Counted from the stretch's first letter, positions 35,858 through 44,317 are shown. The stretch is 64,000 nucleotides of DNA from Pseudomonas corrugata (GCF_001269905.1 NZ_LHVK01000029.1:32033-96032), one strand, 5' to 3'. Notes: generated from the letters alone by a model not told the origin. A program made the numbers and translations.

Positions 35858-37801
35858 ATGAGCGCATGCCTATGGGCCCTGGCATTTCCGGCCCATGGCG
35901 CCTCCATGTCCTGGAGCGGCATCCGCGACGGCAGCCTGTACCTGCAGACCGACCGGCCGGATCAGGTGACCGTGCGCTGGGCACCGGCCTGGCAGGCCGA
36001 CGCCAATTCGGAACACTTGTACCTGCTCAACGGCCAGGGACGCCTGGTGGGCGAGCGCTTGATCAAGAGAGCCCAGGTACGTGGCGAACAACAATGGCCA
36101 TTGCTGCCCGGTGCCGCCAGCTATCGCCTGGAAATCCCCGGCTACAGCTTCCGCCGCTACAGCGTCGAGCATGACGCGCGTACCCAGGCCCTGTTCGCAC
36201 CGGCCAAGGTGCATTTCAGCGCTGAGGCCCACGATGGCGACGAGTTGTATTTCAAAGTGGCCGCCGGCGAGCGAGCCATGCTGGCGGGCAAGTTCCACGG
36301 CGGTGTGCAAGCCTTGCAGGCCCGACGTGTCGCCGACGGCAAACAGCTGCAGTTGAACCTCAAGCGCTACCCGGCCTATTGGCAGTTCGATCAGATCGCG
36401 CTGCCCGTCACCGACGTCGAGCAGATCTGGCGCCTGCATCTGCTGGGCAACGGCAAGGCTGCATTCTGGCTGGATGGTACTGCCAACCTGTTTGCCCAAA
36501 CCCCGGCACACCTGCGACCGTTGCGCGAGGATCCGGGACAAGCGCATTTGAGGGTGTATGGCGACGTCCTGGGAACCACGCCAAAACTGGGCGTCTCCCT
36601 GCCTTACGCCATGCCGCCCCCCTCCGCCTACCCGGTCATCGATGCGCTCAAGCCCCAGGCAGCCAGCTATTACAGCTTCGTCGACGTCACCGCTGCAAAG
36701 GCGGACCACGAAGACCGTTTCCGCCGCCTGTACCAGGACCGCTTCGGCATCACCCAGGACATCACCTTGTTGGCCGGTAGCGCGCGCAAGGCCGATCTGC
36801 GGGCCGACCGGCTCAGCAACAGCGGCCTGCAGGCCTGGCTCGAATCGACTCGCGCCCTCGGTGGCAAAGGCATTCACTACTTGGGTTTCGCCGATGAGCC
36901 GAACCTCAACTACGCCGACTTCGCCAGCTACCAGCAGGTGTTCGAGAGCATGGCCAACCAGGTCCGTGCCCTACCCGCCAACGCCCGCTCAGGTGTGCGC
37001 ATTGCCATTCCGGCCAGCTCGCGGTTCACCAATGGTCCCCTGGCCGAAAACGCCGCCGACAAACGTGGCATCGATTGGGCGCGCCGCCTGCTGGCCAGCT
37101 ACGGCGACCAGATCGATGCCCTGGCCTGGCATGAGTGGATGGTCCGCGATCTGCTAGCCACCCGAGTGTACCGCCACAGCGTGCGTCGGGCTGCCAGCCT
37201 GGTGGGCCTGGATCACAACGGTCGACCACGCAAGGCTCTGCTGCTGGACCAGACCAACATGTCCAGCGGCTCGAGCCTGAGCCCCTACGATCAGGAAACC
37301 CATTACGCCGCCCTGTGGTGGACCTCCGTGGTGATCAATGCCTCCGCCGACGGCCTGTTGGACATGCTCAACTGGTTCCAATCCGCCGACGAACCGGAGT
37401 ACCCCAAGGGCATGGTCCGGGTGCTTGGCAATGATCGCTTCGAGCTCAAGCCGGTGGGCCTGGCCCAACAATTCATCCGACAACATTGGCTCGACCAGGT
37501 GCTGCGCCTGGACAACGACGCGTTTGAAGTGGACGCCCTGGCGATGGCCACCGGCTCGCAACGCAGCCTGCTGGGCGTGAATAAAAGCACCCGGGCGCAA
37601 CAGGTCAGCATCGATGGCACGCCTTGCCCGCAGACACAGCCGACCCTGGTCTATTTCGGTCCGGACAACCACAGCCGCAACGCCCCGCTCAATTGCGAGG
37701 CCGGGCAGATCCGTTTTCTCCTGCCAGGGGAAACCCTGTTTGCCCTGGGCTGGAGTGCTTCCTCTTTTCCCCAACCCGCCACCCGTCAGGAGGCACCATG
37801 A
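35858..37801 (+). CDS. Secreted glycoside-hydrolase-like protein of the exopolysaccharide operon
   Basis: This 647-residue protein has a short signal-like start (MSACLWALAFPAHGAS) and a beta-rich region of about 200 residues. A TIM-barrel-like domain follows (about 260-550), with YLGFADEPNLNY (Glu347), DALAWHEWM and KALLLDQTNMSSGSS, then a C-terminal beta domain. The layout resembles clan-A/GH39-like enzymes, which use two Glu. The DEPN segment fits the acid/base position, but the expected strand-7 TEFN/TEW nucleophile reads LDQTN. It may trim the polymer or merely bind it. The ATG at 35858 is the chosen start; an in-frame GTG at 35813 inside a REP core would give a longer signal peptide. Confidence 0.75.
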   Translation: MSACLWALAFPAHGASMSWSGIRDGSLYLQTDRPDQVTVRWAPAWQADANSEHLYLLNGQGRLVGERLIKRAQVRGEQQWPLLPGAASYRLEIPGYSFRRYSVEHDARTQALFAPAKVHFSAEAHDGDELYFKVAAGERAMLAGKFHGGVQALQARRVADGKQLQLNLKRYPAYWQFDQIALPVTDVEQIWRLHLLGNGKAAFWLDGTANLFAQTPAHLRPLREDPGQAHLRVYGDVLGTTPKLGVSLPYAMPPPSAYPVIDALKPQAASYYSFVDVTAAKADHEDRFRRLYQDRFGITQDITLLAGSARKADLRADRLSNSGLQAWLESTRALGGKGIHYLGFADEPNLNYADFASYQQVFESMANQVRALPANARSGVRIAIPASSRFTNGPLAENAADKRGIDWARRLLASYGDQIDALAWHEWMVRDLLATRVYRHSVRRAASLVGLDHNGRPRKALLLDQTNMSSGSSLSPYDQETHYAALWWTSVVINASADGLLDMLNWFQSADEPEYPKGMVRVLGNDRFELKPVGLAQQFIRQHWLDQVLRLDNDAFEVDALAMATGSQRSLLGVNKSTRAQQVSIDGTPCPQTQPTLVYFGPDNHSRNAPLNCEAGQIRFLLPGETLFALGWSASSFPQPATRQEAP

Positions 37802-38487
37802 ACCTACTGCAAAAATTGCGTGATCGCATCCAGAAGAAAGGCCTGCGCTCGGTTCTCAAGCAGGTGATACGCCGCTACGTGTTTTTCCATTCGCAACTGG
37901 TGTGGCTGGAGCACGATGTACGGATCCCGTTGCCGCCGCATAACCTCAAGCCCTACCCGCCGATGCGTAAGGAGTTCATCACCGTCAGCAATGCCGATGC
38001 GTTCGCCAGGCATTTCGGCGACCGCGTCGAAACCATGCGCGAACTGGCCGCCGAAGGTTACACAGGCTTGATGTACCTGGATGATCAGGGCGACACCGTG
38101 GGTTTCGCCTGGGCCAGTACGCGAGACTATTTCGATCGCCATTTCTATCGCTGCCTGTTCCCGATCAAGCCTGGTGAATACTTTCAGTTCGGTGGAGAGA
38201 TGATCCGTGCGTATTGGGGGTCCAGGATGTCGGCCGACGTACAACAGGATATGTGGGAAATCATGGCGCAAAAGGGTTGCGACAAGATGGTCGATGTCTG
38301 CGACCTGCAGAACATTCCGGCGATCAAAATGCATATACGCATGGACTTCCAGGAACGCGGCCAGATCACCCATGTGTATTGCCTGTTCGGTCGCTGGCGC
38401 TTCTTCCGTGACACGTTCTACGACGGTTCTGTATTGGACACCTTTCGCAAGCCGGCGCAACCGACCGCCACGACGGCGGCGGCCTGA
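37798..38487 (+). CDS. GNAT-fold protein of the exopolysaccharide operon
   Basis: This 229-residue cytoplasmic protein has a basic N-terminal helix (MNLLQKLRDRIQKKG) and a likely GNAT-like fold: TGLMYLDDQGDTVGFAWAS as beta2-beta3, YFQFGGEMIRAYWGSRMSADVQQDMWE in the acetyl-CoA position and DLQNIPAIKMHIRMDFQERGQ as the alpha4-beta6 region. It overlaps the hydrolase-like gene (ATGA). Its operon position suggests acyl decoration of a sugar or lipid-linked intermediate. The fold assignment is moderate and the substrate unknown. Confidence 0.72.
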   Translation: MNLLQKLRDRIQKKGLRSVLKQVIRRYVFFHSQLVWLEHDVRIPLPPHNLKPYPPMRKEFITVSNADAFARHFGDRVETMRELAAEGYTGLMYLDDQGDTVGFAWASTRDYFDRHFYRCLFPIKPGEYFQFGGEMIRAYWGSRMSADVQQDMWEIMAQKGCDKMVDVCDLQNIPAIKMHIRMDFQERGQITHVYCLFGRWRFFRDTFYDGSVLDTFRKPAQPTATTAAA

Positions 38488-39671
38488 TGGCAATGGCGAT
38501 CCGGTTCCAGTGGTGCCGCTCCCTGAGCGCAGAACTGTTTCCGACAACAGCTTATGAACAGCTGCGAACCCAGGTGGCCGATACGACGCCGTTCAACACC
38601 CTGGCCTGGCTGCAAGCGGCAGAGCTGGCGCTGCGGCCCGATCAGGAATTGCATGTGCTACTGGGCTGGCAGGATCAGGCGCTTTGCCTGTGCCTGCCCC
38701 TGGTCACCACGCGTGAACGCATCGGCGGGCTGCGGTTTCGGGTGTTGCGTCACCTGGGCTATCCCCTGGCCGACCGCATCGCCTTGCTGGTGCGCCTGGA
38801 CGCCGACGCCATGGGCCAGGCATTGATGCAGATCCGCCAGCACCTGCCCCACGCATTGCTACAGTTCAATGAAGTGATCGAACCGGTCGGTGAAGAAAGC
38901 GCCCTCAGTACCTGGATGGCGCTGAGTTCCACCGGAGAGCGGCGGTTGAGTTGCCGAGTGCCGGTGCATCTGATCAGCGACAGCGACCGCCAGGAGATTT
39001 CCGGCGATCCGCGCTACAAGCTGCGCCGGGCGCGCAAGCGGATCGCCGCGTGCGGTGCCCGAATCCAGAGAGTGACACCGGATGCCATCGGCATGGGGCC
39101 GCTGTTGCGAACCCTTGCCGAAGTCGAGGCTGCCAGTTGGAAAGGCGAAGAAGGTGTCGGCATCTTCTCCGAACCCAGGCACCGACAATGGATGAACCAC
39201 GCCTTTACAGCCCTCGCCGCCGAAGGTCTGGTACGGGTGGTGATGCTGGAGCTGGACGGACACTGCATCAGCTACCGCCTCGGCCTGCTGGAGCACGGAC
39301 GCTTGTACGACTACAACCTCGCGTTCCTGCCGGAGCATGCCGACCTGGGCAGCGGTCGAGTGTTGCTGGAAGAATGGATTCGCTGGGGACTGGATGACAA
39401 CTGGCACTGGATCGATGCGTCGCGGGTCAGCCTGGAGAACTCCAACCATCAGTTGCATGAACGCATGACCGGACAGCTGGAACATTGGCGCTGGAGTTTC
39501 TGCTCATGGCAGCCCGGCGGGCTGGCCCTGGGGTTCGCCTTGCGCCTATGGAAAAGTCTCAAGCCATGGCTTCGCAAGCGCCCGACCGGCCAAACCACCC
39601 CCCTCCCTTCGTCCCCCCCTCCCAAGCGTCAGGAGAACGTGAATGCCCCAACAAGTGATCGTCAATGCTGA
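38487..39671 (+). CDS. CelD/BcsL-type GNAT acyltransferase
   Basis: This 394-residue protein of the FemAB-like/Acetyltransf_6 group is often found in exopolysaccharide clusters. The N-terminal half has TPFNTLAWLQAAEL; the C-terminal GNAT core has EVEAASWKGEEGVG, VVMLELDGHCISYRLGLLEHGRLYDYNLAFLPEHADLGSGRVLLEEWI. It is soluble except for a hydrophobic stretch near 345-355. Its ATG overlaps the preceding stop by one base and its 3' end runs 29 bases into the next gene. It probably adds an acyl group to a sugar residue. Confidence 0.85.
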   Translation: MAMAIRFQWCRSLSAELFPTTAYEQLRTQVADTTPFNTLAWLQAAELALRPDQELHVLLGWQDQALCLCLPLVTTRERIGGLRFRVLRHLGYPLADRIALLVRLDADAMGQALMQIRQHLPHALLQFNEVIEPVGEESALSTWMALSSTGERRLSCRVPVHLISDSDRQEISGDPRYKLRRARKRIAACGARIQRVTPDAIGMGPLLRTLAEVEAASWKGEEGVGIFSEPRHRQWMNHAFTALAAEGLVRVVMLELDGHCISYRLGLLEHGRLYDYNLAFLPEHADLGSGRVLLEEWIRWGLDDNWHWIDASRVSLENSNHQLHERMTGQLEHWRWSFCSWQPGGLALGFALRLWKSLKPWLRKRPTGQTTPLPSSPPPKRQENVNAPTSDRQC

Positions 39672-40479
39672 CGATTTCGGACTCAGCCTCAGTGAGAATA
39701 CGCTCATCCTGCAGGCCTTCGAGGCAGGCGTGATCAGTTCCGCCACGGCCATGGCCAATATGCCGGGCTTCGAACAGGCCTGTGAACTGGCCCAACACCC
39801 CCTGCTCAATGGCCGTATCGGCCTGCATTTCAACCTGAGCCACGGCGCGCCACTGAGCCGGGCGATTGCATCGCGTCCGGCATTTTGTGATGCCAATGGC
39901 AAGTTCGACCTGAACCTGTCCCGTTACTGCCTGCGCCTGGGCGCCAAGGATCGCGCTGCCGTGCGAGAAGAACTCGAAGCCCAGTGGCAGCGCTGCCTGG
40001 ACCACGGACTGCACCCCAGCCACCTCGATTCCCACCAGCATGTACACAACATCTGGCCCATCGGTGAACTGGTGGCCCGCTTCGCCGCCCGGCACAGCGT
40101 GCCCATACGCCTGGCCCGTAATCTGGGGGCGAACCTGAACCTGCCCAAACGCATCTTCAAGTCCCTGCTCAACCGTCGAATGCGCTACCTCAGCGGCGCC
40201 ACGGCCGACCACGTTTGCACGCCGGCCGACTTGCAACATGCCGCACCGCCGATCCATGGCTCTCTCGAGGTGATCGTGCATCCGCAGCACCTTGAAGGGG
40301 ACTTTGGCGATGCCAGCCTGGAGGCCGGGCGTTCATTGACCGAGGTGCTGCGCAAACGCCTGGAGGGGGTGCCCAAGGTGCCATATCGCAGGGCGGGACA
40401 GCGGTTGGTATTGGCTGAGTTTGGGGATGTACATGACAGCCTTCCAGAAATCTCTCCACCCTGCGAGCGGATCTGTTAA
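39643..40479 (+). CDS. ChbG/HpnK (YdjC) family deacetylase
   Basis: This 278-residue carbohydrate deacetylase has VNADDFGLS (metal Asp), GLHFNLSHG (His) and DSHQHVHNIW (His pair), a complete active-site set. Relatives remove N-acetyl groups from chitooligosaccharides (ChbG) or from hopanoid glycolipids (HpnK). It is the last gene of the operon and, with the NodB-type enzyme, gives the cluster two unrelated deacetylases. AGGAG lies seven bases before the ATG. There is no signal peptide, so action on cytoplasmic precursors is likely. Confidence 0.9.
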   Translation: MPQQVIVNADDFGLSLSENTLILQAFEAGVISSATAMANMPGFEQACELAQHPLLNGRIGLHFNLSHGAPLSRAIASRPAFCDANGKFDLNLSRYCLRLGAKDRAAVREELEAQWQRCLDHGLHPSHLDSHQHVHNIWPIGELVARFAARHSVPIRLARNLGANLNLPKRIFKSLLNRRMRYLSGATADHVCTPADLQHAAPPIHGSLEVIVHPQHLEGDFGDASLEAGRSLTEVLRKRLEGVPKVPYRRAGQRLVLAEFGDVHDSLPEISPPCERIC

Positions 40480-40514
40480 AACGCATCTTCTGTCTTGAGT
40501 AGCGAGTCGCGTCG

Positions 40515-41456
40515 ATGTCTTCATCCTTACTCCCTCGTCGTCGGCGCCGCTGGCTCGCCTATTTGTGCATGGCTGCGATGGTGGGCGGTTTGCCGGTGGG
40601 CTGCGCGGTGTTGCAACACAAGGAGCGGGAGCTGGTGTTTCGCATCGAACCGGGAACGGCGAGCTGGTTCAGCGGCCTTCCGAGCAGCGTGCAGGAGTTC
40701 GACCTCAAGCCCAAAAGCTTCAAGGCCGGGGAAAATATCCATGGCTGGTGGTGGCCGGCCGAACGCAAGAAGGCGCCGGCGATCCTGTATTTGCACGGGG
40801 TGCGCTGGAACCTGACTGGCCAGTTGTTCCGCATCCAGCAACTGCGCGCCCTGGGCTTTTCGGTGCTGGCGATCGATTACCGGGGTTTCGGCAAGAGCCA
40901 TGGCGAGCTGCCGTCCGAGGCCAGTGTCTATGAAGATGCGCGATTCGCCTGGGAGCGGCTTGAAGCGTTGCAACCGGACCCGGCCCTGCGGCTGATCTAC
41001 GGTCACTCCCTGGGCGGCGCCGTCGCGGTGGACCTCGCCGCCGAACTCGGCCAGAAGGCCGCGAAAGACGGCAGCGTCGTGCCGGCCCAAGGCCTGGTCA
41101 TCGAGTCCACGTTCACCTCCCTGGGCGACGTGGCGACCGCCATGGCGGATACCTCCCTGCCCGTGCGCTGGCTGCTGTCGCAGAAGTTCGACTCCATCGA
41201 CAAGATCCCCGAAATCAACATGCCGCTGCTGGTGGTGCATGGCGCGGCAGACAACTACGTTCCGCCTCGTTTCAGCGAGCAACTGTTCAAGGCGGCCCAT
41301 GAGCCGAAGCATCTGCTGCTGGTGCCTGGGGGAACGCACAACAACAGCATGAGCCTGGCCGGCAAGAACTATCGGCAGGCGCTGGATACACTGATGAAAG
41401 CCACCCCCACCCCTATGGCCGGAGGTCCCCAGGCCAGCAAGGTCAAGGCAGGCTGA
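40515..41456 (+). CDS. Alpha/beta hydrolase, probable envelope esterase
   Basis: This 313-residue protein has an Arg-rich start followed by a hydrophobic segment (WLAYLCMAAMVGGLPVGC), so it is membrane-anchored or exported; the Cys could be lipidated, although the sequence before it (LPVGC) is an imperfect lipobox. The hydrolase core has LYLHGVRWNL, IDYRGFGKS, the nucleophile elbow YGHSLGGA, LLVVHGAADNYVP (acid) and GGTHNNS (His). It resembles BAAT/YfhR-type serine hydrolases. It is 35 bases beyond the exopolysaccharide operon on the same strand but has no clear link to it. Confidence 0.87.
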   Translation: MSSSLLPRRRRRWLAYLCMAAMVGGLPVGCAVLQHKERELVFRIEPGTASWFSGLPSSVQEFDLKPKSFKAGENIHGWWWPAERKKAPAILYLHGVRWNLTGQLFRIQQLRALGFSVLAIDYRGFGKSHGELPSEASVYEDARFAWERLEALQPDPALRLIYGHSLGGAVAVDLAAELGQKAAKDGSVVPAQGLVIESTFTSLGDVATAMADTSLPVRWLLSQKFDSIDKIPEINMPLLVVHGAADNYVPPRFSEQLFKAAHEPKHLLLVPGGTHNNSMSLAGKNYRQALDTLMKATPTPMAGGPQASKVKAG

Positions 41457-41466
41457 AGACATTGCC

Positions 41467-42092
41467 GTGGGAGCGAGCTTGCTCGCGATGGCGGTGAGTC
41501 TGCTGGTATCGATGTGAATGGGCTGACGTCATCGCGAGCAGGCTCGCTCCCACAGGGTTCGGTGGTGTGCCTGGGTGTTGTGGACCTCCACGATCCGGTG
41601 TGGGAGCGAGCCTGCTCGCGATGGCGGAGGGTCTGTTGGTCTTGATGTTGGATGGGCTGATGTCATCGCGAGCAGGCTCGCTCCCACAGGGTTCGGTGGT
41701 GTGCCTGGGTGTTGTGGACCTCCACGATCCGGTGTGGGAGCGAGCCTGCTCGCGATGGCGGAGGGTCTGTTGGTCTTGATGTTGGATGGGCTGATGTCAT
41801 CGCGGGCAAGCCCGGCTCCCACAGGGTTCGGTGGTGTGCCTGGAGGTTGTGGGCTTCCACGATCCGGTGTGGGAGCGAGCCTGCTCGCGATGGCGGTGGG
41901 TCTGTTGGTATCGATGTGAATGGGCTGACGTCATCGCGGGCAAGCCCAGCTCCCACAGGGTTCGGTGGTGTGTCTGAGGTTGTGGGCCTCCACAATCCAG
42001 TGTGGGAGCGAGCCTGCTCGCGATGGCGGTGGGTCTGTTGGCCTTGATGTTGGATGGGCCGGTGTCATCGCGAGCAGGCTCGCTCCCACAGG
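41467..42092. repeat. Tandem array of five REPINs, period about 133 bp
   Basis: Units start at 41467, 41600, 41733, 41869 and 42002 (spacings 133, 133, 136, 133). Each has GTGGGAGCGAGC(C/T)TGCTCGCGATGGCGG, a roughly 40-base filler (TCTGTTGGTCTTGATGTTGG or a TATCGATGTGAATGG variant), the opposite REP core, then a linker CAGGG(T)TTCGGTGGTGTG with GGTTGTGG or GTGTTGTGG and a (C/A)CGATCCGGT-like junction. Units two and three are almost identical. The shared linkers show unit duplication. No gene lies in 41457-42180. Confidence 0.95.
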
Positions 42093-42135
42093 GTTTGGTG
42101 GTGTGTCTGGAGGTTGTGGGCTTCTTTTCAAGGCT

Positions 42136-42163
42136 CAAAAAAACGGCACCTTTCGGTGCCGTT
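42136..42163 (-). terminator. Rho-independent terminator of the glycerol-type ABC operon
   Basis: The stem AACGGCACC/GGTGCCGTT (9 bp) with a four-base loop is followed, on the minus strand, by a T7 run. It sits 18 bases after the stop of the binding-protein gene. Confidence 0.93.
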
Positions 42164-42180
42164 CATTTATTGCAGGGCGC

Positions 42181-43923
42181 TTACTTGCGGGCAGCTTCCC
42201 ACGATTTCAGCAGTTCGGCGTAGCTCACGGTTTCGCCTTTAGGCTTCTCGTTCGCCAGTTTTGGCTTCGGTGCGCCCGGTTGGTCGAACCAGTATTGCGC
42301 ATCGCGTTCCGGGTTCATTTTCGGCGCGCAGGTAGCCTGGGCCTTGGAACGTTCCAGACGGGTCATGATTGCGTCCTGATCCTTCGCCAGGCCGTCGAGT
42401 GCCTGCTGCGGAGTCTTCTCGCCGCTGGCCGCTTCGGCGATGTGGCTCCACCACAGCTGCGCCAGACGCGGATAGTCCGGTACGTTGGTCCCGGTCGGGG
42501 TCCATTGCACGCGGGCCGGGCTACGATAGAACTCCACCAGGCCACCCAGCTTCGGTGCCAGGTCGGTCATCGCCTGCGAGTTGATGTCCGACTCACGAAT
42601 CGGCGTCAGGCCGACGATGGTTTTCTTCAGGGACACGGTTTTCGACGTCACGAACTGCGCGTACAGCCAGGCCGCGAGTCTCTGCTTCTCAGGCGTGGAC
42701 TTCATGAAGGTCCAGGAACCCACGTCCTGATACCCCAGCTTCATGCCCTCTTCCCAGTACGGACCGCGTGGCGAAGGTGCCATACGCCATTTCGGCGTGC
42801 CGTCCGCATTGACCACCGGCAGGCCCGGCTTGGTCATGTCGGCGGTGAAAGCGGTGTACCAGAAAATCTGCTGGGCGATGTTGCCCTGGGACGGTACCGG
42901 GCCAGACTCGGAGAACGTCATGCCCGCCGCTTCCGGTGGCGCGTACTTCTTCAGCCAATCCACGTATTTGGTGGTGGCGAACACGGCCGCAGGGCCGTTG
43001 GTATCGCCGCCACGGGTCACGCTGGAACCGACCGGATGGCAGTCCTCGACACGGATGCCCCACTCGTCCACTGGCAAGCCGTTGGGCAGGCCTTTGTCGC
43101 CACCACCAGCCATGGAGAACCAGGCATCGGTGAAGCGCCAGCCCAGGGACGGGTCTTTCTTGCCGTAGTCCATGTGGCCGTAGACGCGCTTGCCGTCGAT
43201 CTCCTTGACGTCTTCGGAGAAGAACTTGGCGATGTCTTCATAGGCCGACCAGTTCACCGGTACACCCAGCTCGTAGCCGTACTTCTCCTTGAACTTGGCC
43301 TTCAGGTCCGGCCGCTCGAACCAGTCGGCGCGGAACCAGTAGAGGTTGGCGAATTGCTGGTCGGGCAGTTGATAGAGCTTGCCGTCCGGTGCGGTGGTGA
43401 AGGAAGTCCCGATGAAGTCCTTGAGGTCCAGGGTCGGCGAAGTGAAGTTCTTGCCTTCGTTGGCCATCAGATCAGTGATCGATTCGGTCTTGCCGTAGCG
43501 AAAGTGCGTACCAATGAGGTCCGAATCGTTGACCCAGCCGTCATAGATGTTTTTGTCCGACTGCATCACCGTCTGCATCTTTTCCACCACGTCGCCTTCT
43601 TGCAGCAGGTCGTGGGTCAACTGGATCCCGGTGATTTCGGTGAAGGCCTTGGCCAGTACCTTGGACTCGTATTCGTGAGTGGTCAGGGTTTCCGACACCA
43701 CGTTGATCTTCATGCCGCGAAACGGCTCGGATGCCTTGATGAACCATTTGAGTTCTTCAAGCTGTTGGGCTTCCGTCAAGGTCGACGGTTTGAATTCACT
43801 GCCGATCCATTTTTTAGCGGCGTCTTCATAGGCGTCAGCCCAGGCCACAGCGCTCAACCCGCTGAGTGCCAGTGCGGCAGCCAATGAAACGCTATGTCGC
43901 AGCTTATTGTTTTTATTGAACAT
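42181..43923 (-). CDS. glpV: ABC importer substrate-binding protein (GlpV-like)
   Basis: This 580-residue periplasmic binding protein has a Sec signal peptide (to about AWA/DA, residue 30) and a large type-I/II binding fold (KINVVSETLTTHEYESKV, YDGWVNDSDLIGTHFRYG, KLYQLPDQQFANLYWFRADW). It is much longer than typical sugar-binding proteins, as is rhizobial GlpV. It is the last gene in an operon with the order S-T-P-Q-U-V, which is the glycerol importer order described in Rhizobium. An A-rich AACAATAA lies in codons 5-7, a possible Hfq/Crc site. The substrate is inferred from synteny, not from residues. Confidence 0.85.
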   Translation of the reverse strand: MFNKNNKLRHSVSLAAALALSGLSAVAWADAYEDAAKKWIGSEFKPSTLTEAQQLEELKWFIKASEPFRGMKINVVSETLTTHEYESKVLAKAFTEITGIQLTHDLLQEGDVVEKMQTVMQSDKNIYDGWVNDSDLIGTHFRYGKTESITDLMANEGKNFTSPTLDLKDFIGTSFTTAPDGKLYQLPDQQFANLYWFRADWFERPDLKAKFKEKYGYELGVPVNWSAYEDIAKFFSEDVKEIDGKRVYGHMDYGKKDPSLGWRFTDAWFSMAGGGDKGLPNGLPVDEWGIRVEDCHPVGSSVTRGGDTNGPAAVFATTKYVDWLKKYAPPEAAGMTFSESGPVPSQGNIAQQIFWYTAFTADMTKPGLPVVNADGTPKWRMAPSPRGPYWEEGMKLGYQDVGSWTFMKSTPEKQRLAAWLYAQFVTSKTVSLKKTIVGLTPIRESDINSQAMTDLAPKLGGLVEFYRSPARVQWTPTGTNVPDYPRLAQLWWSHIAEAASGEKTPQQALDGLAKDQDAIMTRLERSKAQATCAPKMNPERDAQYWFDQPGAPKPKLANEKPKGETVSYAELLKSWEAARK

Positions 43924-43968
43924 AGAGACCTCCTGTTTGGGTTTAAGAGCCTGATCGTCGAATGACTA

Positions 43969-44043
43969 GTGGCCTGTTCGGTTAATTCGAGTACTCAAGT
44001 CCTGGTGCCGAAGTTGAGTGGGCGAATTAGCCACACAGGCCAC
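43969..44043 (-). promoter_or_regulatory. Large intercistronic hairpin before the binding-protein gene
   Basis: Two 30-base arms (43969-43998 and 44014-44043) match as inverted repeats at 24 of 30 positions (GTGGCCTGT, TAATTCG and ACTCAA are perfectly paired) around a 15-base loop. It occupies most of the 121-base gap between the DUF2160 gene and glpV. I infer an mRNA processing or stabilising structure that lets the binding protein be made in excess over the membrane subunits. Confidence 0.65.
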
Positions 44044-44044
44044 T

Positions 44045-44317
44045 TCAGCCCCACCGCATCACTGCCAACAGCCACACCCAAGACAACGCGAACGCTATCC
44101 AGATGCTCCAGTCGGTGGCGCCGATTACCAGCAGGTGCAGGTAGGCGCTACCGAGAAGACCGATAAACAACCGGTCGCCACGGGTCGTGGCAATCGGCAG
44201 GAAACCACGCCGAGGGATGCTCGGCGAACGCAACTCCCAAGTGGTCATGCCTACCAGGAACAAGGCGATAACCCCAAAAAATACCGCTGTGGGGACGGTC
44301 CAATTCATCCATTCCAT
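44045..44317 (-). CDS. glpU: DUF2160 small membrane protein (GlpU-like)
   Basis: This 90-residue protein has three hydrophobic segments: VPTAVFFGVIALFLVGM, LFIGLLGSAYLHLLVIG and WIAFALSWVWLLAV. It corresponds to GlpU, the small membrane subunit of unknown role in the rhizobial glycerol transporter. Two adjacent ATGs exist (44320 and 44317); the second has better spacing from GAGGAG. It lies 10 bases downstream of the second permease gene and 121 bases before the binding-protein gene. Confidence 0.85.
   Translation of the reverse strand: MEWMNWTVPTAVFFGVIALFLVGMTTWELRSPSIPRRGFLPIATTRGDRLFIGLLGSAYLHLLVIGATDWSIWIAFALSWVWLLAVMRWG

Noticed and set aside
41467..42092. CRISPR-like appearance of regularly spaced repeats
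   Set aside because: The repeats are inverted REP pairs, the spacers are also repeated, the period is about 133 bp and no cas genes are present.
41529..42138. Overlapping open frames of 60-114 codons on both strands in the 41.5 kb array
   Set aside because: They are read-through of the REPIN tandem array; the same words (SRAGSLP, GASLLAMA) recur with each unit.
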